A DNA stretch of 5,097 nt from Candidatus Moraniibacteriota bacterium (GTDB lineage Bacteria; Patescibacteriota; Minisyncoccia; Moranbacterales; GCA-2747515): the NCBI GenBank assembly GCA_029938745.1, contig JAOZUJ010000068.1, positions 1 through 5,097 of the forward strand, in the 5' to 3' direction. Positions within the stretch are counted from its first letter, which is position 1. Each line of letters starts with the position of its first letter. The notes beneath the pieces are model-generated. The model made no database searches, had not been told where the DNA came from, and saw only the letters and a program-made list of their open reading frames with translations. Both the position numbers and the translations under genes were made by a program. Of this stretch, positions 1-4,927 are shown piece after piece.

Positions 1-31
1 TAATTGTAGCAAATAATATTCAAAATAACAA
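1..31 (-). promoter_or_regulatory. Candidate leftward promoter at the window edge
   Basis: Read on the minus strand, TTGTTA (plus positions 26-31) is followed after 17 bases by TACAAT (plus positions 3-8). The bases TGC sit directly before the -10, giving an extended -10 identical to the one before the potassium channel gene (TGCTACAAT). Transcription would begin just outside the window and run left, so a divergent gene is expected there. This is pattern matching in AT-rich DNA, and the gene it would serve is not visible. Confidence 0.4.
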
Positions 32-91
32 TGTCAATTTACTATGCAATAACTACACCAGTCGTCTAATGAGCCATCAAAAAAAATATTC

Positions 92-119
92 TTGCGTTAT
101 TTATGCTTAGTGTTATAAT
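92..119 (+). promoter_or_regulatory. Extended -10 promoter for the Ala/Gln-rich membrane protein gene
   Basis: A perfect TATAAT lies at 114-119 with TG one base upstream (TGTTATAAT), an extended -10. A weak -35, TTGCGT, lies at 92-97 with a 16-base spacer. An extended -10 often compensates for a poor -35. Transcription would start near 126, leaving a leader of about 30 bases before the ATG at 156. The AGGT at 126-129 is too far from that ATG to act as its ribosome binding site. Confidence 0.55.
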
Positions 120-155
120 AAAAAAAGGTCATAATAATTAATTAATAAAAACATT

Positions 156-710
156 ATGAACACGAAAAAAGGTAATGCGATGATGATCGCTCTCATTGTT
201 GTTGCTGTTGCAGCAGTAGGTATCATTGGTTATATGATATACAACAATAATCAACAACAAGCGGCAGCTGACGCACAACTAGCAGCACAGCAGGCACAAA
301 CCCAAGCAGCACAACAAGAAGCACAACAGGCACAAGCACAACAAGTGGCACAAGAAGCAGCTGTAAATACAGCAGTAGATACTGCTCAAACAGAAGCAGT
401 AAGCGCACAAGCAACTGCTCAAGCAAACGCAGCAGCAGGAGCAGCAGCAACTTGTGAAGAAAATCTTGCAAAAGCACAAAAAGATCTACCAAATCTAGAA
501 GACTATGCAGAACTATTAGAAAAAGGTGGTGAGCTTATTGAAGATAATCCAGATGAAGCAATTGAACAATGTCGCATTACACACGAAGGTCTATCAAAAG
601 GAGAATGTGAAACAAAAGTTGATAACTTCGTAGCAGGAAAAGAAGATCTATATGCAGAAACAGAAGCAGAAATTGAAACTGCTGAGGCAACAATCGCAGC
701 TGGTTGTTAG
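156..710 (+). CDS. Membrane-anchored Ala/Gln-rich coiled-coil protein with four cysteines, function unknown
   Basis: I do not recognise this 184-residue protein as a named family. Three parts are visible. Residues 1-8 are short and basic (MNTKKGNA) and precede one hydrophobic helix at about 9-29, which looks like an uncleaved signal anchor with the rest outside the membrane. Residues 33-98 are almost only Ala and Gln with some Thr, Glu and Val, a low-complexity stretch likely to be helical or coiled coil. Residues 99-184 form an acidic domain with Cys at 100, 139, 151 and 184, the last being the final residue. An even cysteine count on the outer side would suit two disulfides, but that is inference. 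The start at 156 puts the lysines directly before the helix. ATGs at 180 and 183 would remove them. No Shine-Dalgarno is visible. The gene ends with two consecutive TAG codons and is isolated by its own promoter and terminator. It could be a surface stalk, a spacer or an envelope-linked protein. Confidence 0.75.
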   Translation: MNTKKGNAMMIALIVVAVAAVGIIGYMIYNNNQQQAAADAQLAAQQAQTQAAQQEAQQAQAQQVAQEAAVNTAVDTAQTEAVSAQATAQANAAAGAAATCEENLAKAQKDLPNLEDYAELLEKGGELIEDNPDEAIEQCRITHEGLSKGECETKVDNFVAGKEDLYAETEAEIETAEATIAAGC

Positions 711-723
711 TAGATTTTTATAC

Positions 724-755
724 AAAAAAGCACTTGCGCCTGCAAGTGCTTTTTT
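724..755 (+). terminator. Intrinsic terminator after the Ala/Gln-rich protein gene
   Basis: A perfect 8-bp stem GCACTTGC/GCAAGTGC (730-737 with 742-749) with loop GCCT is followed by a run of six T (750-755). Six A at 724-729 extend the stem and would let it work in both directions. It lies 13 bases after the TAG stop and separates this gene from the channel transcription unit. Confidence 0.9.
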
Positions 756-759
756 ATTA

Positions 760-789
760 TTGATAACATACACTTTTTTGTGCTACAAT
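760..789 (+). promoter_or_regulatory. Promoter for the potassium channel gene
   Basis: TTGATA (760-765, one mismatch to TTGACA) is followed after 18 bases by TACAAT (784-789, one mismatch to TATAAT), with an extended -10 TGC at 781-783. This is the best complete promoter match in the window. It sits just after the preceding terminator and about 33 bases before the channel ATG. No terminator is seen until 4804, so it could drive the channel and both transporter genes. Confidence 0.6.
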
Positions 790-822
790 ATCCATATATT
801 AATAAATATTATATAAAATTCT

Positions 823-1239
823 ATGATTCCACACACACAACATCGCATGAAACTTGGTGCACTTGTCGGTCTAACATTCAGTATTATTGTTACTGGCACA
901 TATTTTTATCACAAGGTCGAACATTTTGATTATATTGATGCATTTTATTTTAGCATTATTACACTTACCACCGTTGGATACGGTGACCTTCATCCAGTTA
1001 CAGATACCGGAAAGATCTTTACAGTTTTTTATATCCTTATTGGTATTGGTATTTTGGTTGCATTTATTGATGCTCTCTCTCAACGCATGGTTGACAAAAA
1101 AATGGGAAGAATGGAAAATCGTGAAAAAAAACGATCACAAAAAAATAAACCAACAACTAAAAAAGAAGCTAAAATGAAAGAATATTATGAACATGTGCAA
1201 GATCAAAGATCATCAATTGACAAAGATAAAACAAACTGA
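823..1239 (+). CDS. Two-transmembrane potassium channel pore protein (Ion_trans_2 type)
   Basis: This 138-residue protein has the pore layout of prokaryotic K+ channels such as KcsA and the MthK pore. The first membrane helix is at about 11-29, the pore helix at about 38-49, the selectivity filter TVGYGD at 50-55, and a second membrane helix at about 64-86 with Gly74 and Gly76 as possible hinge residues. Four subunits normally make one K+-selective pore in the cytoplasmic membrane. The tail (about 88-138) is very rich in Lys, Glu and Gln and should be cytoplasmic. It is too short for an RCK/TrkA-N domain and no voltage sensor is present, so the gating signal is unknown. ATG 823 is favoured over ATG 847 because it is the first in-frame start after the promoter; both leave the pore intact. 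No Shine-Dalgarno is seen. The last ~34 codons have a relic copy at 2967-3068. Family assignment is firm; physiology is inferred. Confidence 0.93.
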   Translation: MIPHTQHRMKLGALVGLTFSIIVTGTYFYHKVEHFDYIDAFYFSIITLTTVGYGDLHPVTDTGKIFTVFYILIGIGILVAFIDALSQRMVDKKMGRMENREKKRSQKNKPTTKKEAKMKEYYEHVQDQRSSIDKDKTN

Positions 1240-1284
1240 TGTATTTACATAATAATTTAACAATTATTCACATTATCAATTTTC

Positions 1285-1312
1285 TTAATAAAATAAAAAA
1301 ACTTTATATAAT
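1285..1312 (+). promoter_or_regulatory. Weak candidate promoter before the first MFS gene
   Basis: A perfect TATAAT lies at 1307-1312, with an overlapping second copy at 1312-1317. The only -35-like element at a usable distance is TTAATA (1285-1290, spacer 16), which is a poor match. The gap from the channel stop to this gene is 108 bases with no terminator, so read-through from the channel promoter is equally likely. Chance matches are easy in DNA this AT-rich. Confidence 0.3.
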
Positions 1313-1338
1313 ATAATTTATCATACTTTAATTTATTA
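1301..1338 (+). repeat. Leader block shared with the second MFS gene (copy 1)
   Basis: ACTTTAT (1301-1307) and the 14-base ACTTTAATTTATTA (1325-1338) both recur in the same order before the second MFS gene (3114-3120 and 3140-3153). The gap is 17 bases here and 19 there, and the intervening DNA differs. ACTTTA is itself repeated within each leader. These blocks are either leftovers of the module duplication or a retained control site. Confidence 0.5.
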
Positions 1339-1347
1339 GCTATTTTT

Positions 1348-2145
1348 ATGACAAAAAAGAATGAACCAAAAAAAGAAGGTAAATGGATGCTCCTCATTGT
1401 AATGAGTCTTGTTGGCTTTATTATGTTCCTTGATACTACAATGATGAATGTGGCTATAACTTCTATCGTAGAAGACCTTAATACCACAGTCTCAACCGTT
1501 CAAGCAGCTATATCTCTCTATGCACTCGTAATGGCAGCATTTATGATCACTGGTGGTAAACTTGGCGAACTTTATGGTCTCAAAAAAGTATTCATCATTG
1601 CGATGGTTATGTATGCAATTGGCACAACAATGGCAGCAACCGCACCAACGATTGGCTTCCTCATTGTTGGCTGGTCAATCATTGAAGGTCTTGGAGTTGC
1701 AATGCTTCTCCCTATAACCACAATCCTTATCACAATTAATTACAAAGGACTTGACCGTGCAAAAGCACTGACAATTTTTGCAGTTGTTGCATCTGTCGCA
1801 GCAGCAATTGGACCAATATATGGCGGTGCAATGACAACATATTTTTCTTGGCGATGGGCTTTTGCATCAGAATTAATTGTAGTAATAGCAGTTTTCTTTA
1901 TGCTTAAATATGTTCATGCACCAAAACCAGCAAAAACAAAAGATGATAGGCTCGATATCAAAGGCACACTTCTTATGGCATCAAGCCTAACACTACTTCT
2001 TGTGTCAATCATAGCAGCTCCTACATATGGACTATGGACACCAAAAGAAATACTCACGATTTTTGGTTACGAAATAACACCATTTGGCATTTCATTTATA
2101 CCTTTATGTTTGCTCTTGGAATTGGTTTTTTTGGATGGTTTATGA
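1348..2145 (+). CDS. N-terminal piece of the frameshifted MFS transporter
   Basis: This 265-residue open frame holds the first half of the transporter: helix 1 with its Asp in LDTT, motif A, the helix 4 region GWSIIEGLG, and antiporter motif C (GPIYGG). It extends through the helices that follow the cytoplasmic YVHAPKP linker. True homology to the intact copy ends at about residue 252; the last ~13 residues are out of frame. Alone it would lack the second half of the permease and would not be expected to transport. The start is supported by close similarity to the neighbour's N-terminus, with a one-residue length difference near residues 6-12. Confidence 0.6.
   Translation: MTKKNEPKKEGKWMLLIVMSLVGFIMFLDTTMMNVAITSIVEDLNTTVSTVQAAISLYALVMAAFMITGGKLGELYGLKKVFIIAMVMYAIGTTMAATAPTIGFLIVGWSIIEGLGVAMLLPITTILITINYKGLDRAKALTIFAVVASVAAAIGPIYGGAMTTYFSWRWAFASELIVVIAVFFMLKYVHAPKPAKTKDDRLDIKGTLLMASSLTLLLVSIIAAPTYGLWTPKEILTIFGYEITPFGISFIPLCLLLELVFLDGL
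2103..2105 (+). other. Frameshift point in MFS copy 1 (missing T)
   Basis: CCTTTATG here stands where the protein alignment needs CCTTTTATG. After the CCT codon there are 20 bases to the conserved Gly codon, against 21 in the intact copy. The longer T7 run at 2126-2132 is not the cause, because it aligns without a gap to the neighbour (Gly-Phe-Phe-Gly against Gly-Leu-Leu-Gly). Confidence 0.85.
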
Positions 2146-2960
2146 AAGAAGAGGCAAAATTAATGAAAGAAGGCAAAGACACTCTTATCAATATCACAAT
2201 ATTCAAAAACAAAAAATTTAAGTCAAGCGTTATTGTTGGTGGCTTTCTTGCATTTGTTTTAAATGGTTTTATTTTTGTAATTCCAGTATTCCTGCAAACA
2301 GGATTCAGATACACGGCAATGGAAACAGGTATTGCATTGCTACCACTAACTCTTTCTATGATACTTTTCTCTCTTTTGTTTACACCACTTGGTTCAAGAT
2401 TTTCACCACGCGCACTTTCACAACTCGGACTTAGTGTTATGATAATTGGCATTCTTTTCATTGATCGTAATTTAAGTGTAGAGCTTGTAACACGCGATCT
2501 AATTCCAGGATTATTCATTTTTGGTGCTGGTGTTGGTATTATTACATCTCAAATTACAAATCTCGCAATGACAGCCCTAGACAAAAAACTTACCACAGAC
2601 GCATCTGGTGTTAATAATACATTACGTCAATTTGGCACAGCACTTGGCGTAGCTATTCTTGGAGCAGTTCTCATCTCAGGATTCTCCTACTTTACAAAAA
2701 CCAGCCTTGCATCAAGTGATATCCTTTCAGAAGAACAACAAATAACTCTTAATACGTCACTTGAACAAAGCACACAAGAAATGAGTGATATTCAAATGCC
2801 TGCCAACCTAAGTGATGAAGAAGTGTCTCAAATAACGATATTTACTAAGGAATCTTCCATCACTGCAATGACAGCCACACTTTATGTAGCTATCTTCACG
2901 ATTGCTATTGCATTATTCCTTTCACGCAATATCTCAAAAGAAAAATTCTCTAAGTCATAG
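2106..2960 (+). CDS. C-terminal piece of the frameshifted MFS transporter
   Basis: This frame carries the second half of the transporter, starting at the sequence FALGIGFFGWFMK. It includes the later helices, the segment SRFSPRALSQLG, the signature SGVNNTLRQFG, a long polar loop between the last two helices, and a Lys-rich end. The frame is also open further upstream, from an ATG at 2034, but 2034-2105 is out-of-frame translation of the first half. ATG 2106 is the first methionine within the homologous part, so reinitiation there is conceivable, but no ribosome binding site supports it. It ends at TAG (2958-2960), immediately before the channel-tail relic. Confidence 0.5.
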   Translation: MFALGIGFFGWFMKEEAKLMKEGKDTLINITIFKNKKFKSSVIVGGFLAFVLNGFIFVIPVFLQTGFRYTAMETGIALLPLTLSMILFSLLFTPLGSRFSPRALSQLGLSVMIIGILFIDRNLSVELVTRDLIPGLFIFGAGVGIITSQITNLAMTALDKKLTTDASGVNNTLRQFGTALGVAILGAVLISGFSYFTKTSLASSDILSEEQQITLNTSLEQSTQEMSDIQMPANLSDEEVSQITIFTKESSITAMTATLYVAIFTIAIALFLSRNISKEKFSKS

Positions 2961-3068
2961 CAATTATCTACAAAAAAACACTCAACTGAAAAAAAGAGAA
3001 AAATGAAAGAATACCGTAACCATATAAACGATTACAGAACAATGATTGACACAGATCAGCAAAAATGA
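2961..3068 (+). pseudogene. Relic of a second potassium channel gene (C-terminal tail only)
   Basis: Read in frame from just after the first transporter's stop, the 35 codons here resemble the last 34 codons of the channel gene at 823-1239. With one single-residue gap I count 16 identities over 33 aligned pairs. The strongest stretch is KMKEY followed by matching H, D, R, I-D and D positions, and both sequences end at TGA at the same aligned point. The base after-run also matches (TGTATTTACATA against TATATTGACATA). Nothing of the pore, filter or membrane helices remains. The clear homology begins at about 2967. An ATG at 3003 could still give a 21-residue peptide, but there is no sign of a ribosome binding site. 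I read it as debris from a tandem channel-plus-transporter duplication. Confidence 0.7.
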
Positions 3069-3072
3069 TATA

Positions 3073-3101
3073 TTGACATACTCTCCGAAATATAAAATAA
3101 T
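3073..3101 (+). promoter_or_regulatory. Candidate promoter for the intact MFS gene
   Basis: A perfect TTGACA (3073-3078) is followed after 17 bases by AATAAT (3096-3101, one mismatch to TATAAT), with no extended -10. It starts five bases after the relic's TGA. The matching position behind the intact channel gene reads TTTACA (1244-1249) with no good -10 at the right distance, so the second copy may have kept or gained its own promoter. The leader would be roughly 55 bases. Confidence 0.5.
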
Positions 3102-3113
3102 ACCACTCAAAAA

Positions 3114-3153
3114 ACTTTATTTAGAGGCTTTGTCCTTTTACTTTAATTTATTA
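3114..3153 (+). repeat. Leader block shared with the first MFS gene (copy 2)
   Basis: ACTTTAT (3114-3120) and ACTTTAATTTATTA (3140-3153) match the blocks before the first transporter. The second block ends 10 bases before the ATG here and 9 bases before it in copy 1. Such constancy next to the start could reflect a translation or repressor signal, or simply shared ancestry. Confidence 0.5.
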
Positions 3154-3163
3154 AACGTTTAGT

Positions 3164-4780
3164 ATGGCAAAAAAAAATGTGAGACCTAAAGAACAAGGCA
3201 AATGGATGCTTCTGATTGCAATGAGTCTTGTTGGCTTTATCATGTTCCTCGACACTACAATGATGAATGTTGCAATTACATCTATTGTAGAAGATCTCAA
3301 TACATCAATCACAACTATACAAGGAGCAATCTCTCTTTATGCACTTGTCATGGCAGCATTTATGATCACTGGTAGTAAAATTGGTGAGCTGTATGGTCTA
3401 AAAAAAGTATTCGTCTTTGCAATGATCATGTATGCCATCGGAACAACAATGGCTGCGCTTGCACCGAACGTTAGCGTTCTCATCTTTGGTTGGTCAATCA
3501 TTGAAGGACTCAGCGTTGCAATGTTGCTCCCAATCACAACAATTCTCGTCACAATTAATTACAAAGGACTTGACCGTGCAAAAGCACTAAGTATTTTTGC
3601 AGCAGTTGCGTCTGTTGCAGCTGCACTCGGACCAATTTATGGTGGCATGATGACATCTTTTGTCTCATGGCGATTGGCATTCGCTTCAGAGCTCATTATT
3701 GTTGTCATTATCTTTTTCATGCTGAAATATGTCCATGCACCAAAACCATTGAAGTCAGCTGATAAAAAACTTGACATTAAGGGAACGGTTCTCATGGCAT
3801 CAGGTCTAATAATTATTCTCATTTCTATTATAAGTGCGCCAGTATATGGATTCTTCACACCAAAAGAAATACTCGTTATTTTTGGTCATGAGATCACGCC
3901 ATTTGGTCTTTCATTTGTTCCTTTTGCTATTGCTCTCGGGGTTGGTCTTTTGGGATGGTTTATGAAATGGGAAGCAAACTTAATAAAAACCAAAAAAGAA
4001 CCTCTCGTGAATATTGTCGTTTTCAAAAATAAAATGTTCAATACAAGTGTTATCGTTGGTGGCATGCTTGCATTCATCATCACTGGATTTCTTTTCATCA
4101 TTCCCGTATTTCTCCAAACAGTATTTGGATATTCTGCAATCGAAACAGGTATTGCACTACTGCCACTCACACTTGCACTGCTGATATTTGCCATTATTTT
4201 TGCACCGTTTGGGTCACGATTTTCACCACGCACGATTTCACAACTCGGCCTTGGCATTATGATCATTGGTGCAATCGTCCTTGACCGTAGTTTGAGCATG
4301 GAACTTGTCACACGTGATCTGATCCCTGGACTCTTTATCTTTGGTGCTGGTGTTGGTATTATAACATCACAAATCACAAATCTCGCAATGTCTTCCGTAA
4401 CAACAGACCTTACTACAGAAGCTTCTGGCGTAAACAATACACTACGCCAATTCGGAACAGCACTTGGCACAGCAATTCTTGGAACTGTACTTATTTCCGG
4501 TTTTTTCTTCATGACAGAAAGAAATATCACAGCAAGTGACACTCTCTCAGATACTCAAAAAACAGCTGTCATAACAGCCGTACAACAAAGCACAGAAAAA
4601 GCAGAAAACCAAACACATGTACCCTTAGAGTTAAGTGCGGAAGAAAAGAGTGAGGTAACGCAGATCATTGATGATTCAACACTCAATGCCATGACACTCA
4701 CACTCTACACAATTATTTTCATCACAATTATCGCCCTATTCCTCTCCCGAAAACTCCAAAAAGAAAAGTTCCCTAAATAA
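3164..4780 (+). CDS. DHA2-type (EmrB/QacA-like) MFS multidrug-type transporter, intact copy
   Basis: This 538-residue permease has the expected DHA2 length and about 14 membrane helices. Members of the family generally expel drugs or other small molecules from the cytoplasm in exchange for protons. Visible marks are LDTTMMNVAI in helix 1 (Asp30), motif A as GSKIGELYGLKK (70-81), motif C in helix 5 with G156-P157 and G160-G161, W169-R170 after it, and SGVNNTLRQFG (421-431, Arg428) near helix 13. In helix 4 the usual motif B Arg appears to be Ser111 and the usual Gln is Glu114; the first copy shares this. A polar loop of about 50 residues separates the last two helices, and the C-terminus is Lys-rich and cytoplasmic. 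The substrate is unknown and no MarR/TetR-type regulator gene is adjacent. ATG 3164 matches the start of copy 1; there is no Shine-Dalgarno. A terminator follows 23 bases after the TAA. Confidence 0.93.
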   Translation: MAKKNVRPKEQGKWMLLIAMSLVGFIMFLDTTMMNVAITSIVEDLNTSITTIQGAISLYALVMAAFMITGSKIGELYGLKKVFVFAMIMYAIGTTMAALAPNVSVLIFGWSIIEGLSVAMLLPITTILVTINYKGLDRAKALSIFAAVASVAAALGPIYGGMMTSFVSWRLAFASELIIVVIIFFMLKYVHAPKPLKSADKKLDIKGTVLMASGLIIILISIISAPVYGFFTPKEILVIFGHEITPFGLSFVPFAIALGVGLLGWFMKWEANLIKTKKEPLVNIVVFKNKMFNTSVIVGGMLAFIITGFLFIIPVFLQTVFGYSAIETGIALLPLTLALLIFAIIFAPFGSRFSPRTISQLGLGIMIIGAIVLDRSLSMELVTRDLIPGLFIFGAGVGIITSQITNLAMSSVTTDLTTEASGVNNTLRQFGTALGTAILGTVLISGFFFMTERNITASDTLSDTQKTAVITAVQQSTEKAENQTHVPLELSAEEKSEVTQIIDDSTLNAMTLTLYTIIFITIIALFLSRKLQKEKFPK

Positions 4781-4803
4781 TTGTAGAGACAACTACCTTT
4801 TCC

Positions 4804-4838
4804 AAAAAATACCCAGCATATATGCTGGGTATTTTTTT
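4804..4838 (+). terminator. Intrinsic terminator of the transporter transcription unit
   Basis: The core is ACCCAGCA/TGCTGGGT, inside a perfect 34-base palindrome (4804-4837) that runs from six A to a T run ending at 4838. The stem is strong and the T tract long, so termination of rightward transcription should be efficient. The palindrome makes it usable leftward as well. It is the first terminator downstream of the one at 724-755. Confidence 0.9.
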
Positions 4839-4864
4839 GATATATGAAAATCCTAAGAGGTATC

Positions 4865-4899
4865 AAAAAAACGCTTCACATCTTGTGAAGCGTTTTTTT
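4865..4899 (-). terminator. Intrinsic terminator of the leftward cysteine-repeat gene (bidirectional)
   Basis: A 9-bp stem CGCTTCACA/TGTGAAGCG (4872-4880 with 4884-4892) with loop TCT is flanked by seven A (4865-4871) and seven T (4893-4899). It lies about 28 bases past the stop of the leftward gene, so it is assigned to that gene. It would also back up the rightward terminator at 4804-4838. Back-to-back hairpins are usual between convergent genes. Confidence 0.88.
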
Positions 4900-4927
4900 A
4901 GTCTATTACTTTGTAAGCTTAAATTTA

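Larger units (their letters stand above)
1348..2960 (+). pseudogene. DHA2-type (EmrB/QacA-like) MFS transporter, copy 1, frameshifted
   Basis: This is a 14-helix drug/H+ antiporter-type permease split by one missing base. Compared with the intact neighbour at 3164-4780, the alignment is continuous apart from one base between 2103 and 2123. Adding a T to the run at 2103-2105 restores P-F-M-F-A-L-G-I-G against P-F-A-I-A-L-G-V-G. The repaired protein would be 537 residues against 538 for the neighbour. Family marks include LDTTMMNVAI in helix 1, GKLGELYGLKK in the loop after helix 2 (motif A), GPIYGG in helix 5 (motif C), SWRWAF after it, and SGVNNTLRQFG near helix 13. Unrepaired, translation stops at a TGA (2143-2145) after 265 residues. 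There are no further lesions, so this is a very young pseudogene or a sequencing or assembly error. Its substrate cannot be read from sequence. It has no Shine-Dalgarno and no terminator of its own. Confidence 0.85.

Noticed and set aside
31..69. 12-codon open frame near the left edge
   Set aside because: It is too short, has no ribosome binding site and no similarity to anything else in the window. It is expected by chance.
223..492. Minus-strand Leu-rich open frames opposite the Ala/Gln-rich protein gene
   Set aside because: They are the complement of CAA/CAG/GCA codon runs, which reads as Leu- or Cys-rich translation. Composition explains them.
887..1177. Second plus-strand open frame inside the potassium channel gene
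   Set aside because: It overlaps the channel in another frame, has no motif of its own, and the channel frame has a perfect TVGYGD filter.
1237..1239. TGA read as glycine (genetic code 25, Gracilibacteria/Absconditabacteria)
   Set aside because: The relic copy ends at TGA at the same aligned position, and no real gene here contains an internal in-frame TGA apart from the frameshift product.
2126..2132. T7 run as a programmed slippery site for the transporter frameshift
   Set aside because: The run aligns without a gap to the intact copy and lies after the base loss at 2103-2105. No stem-loop or pseudoknot is seen after it, and the neighbour needs no shift.
2961..3163. Insertion-sequence scar or attachment site between the transporters
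   Set aside because: No terminal inverted repeats, target-site duplication or transposase remnant is visible. The channel-tail match explains the sequence better.
3886..4542. Long minus-strand open frame (218 codons) inside the intact transporter gene
   Set aside because: It is rich in Pro, Ile and Ser with no domain, lies fully opposite a clear MFS gene, and the corresponding stretch in copy 1 gives only a shorter fragment.
4783..4797. Small inverted repeat GTAG/CTAC after the second transporter
   Set aside because: A 4-bp stem is too weak, and a strong terminator lies directly after it.
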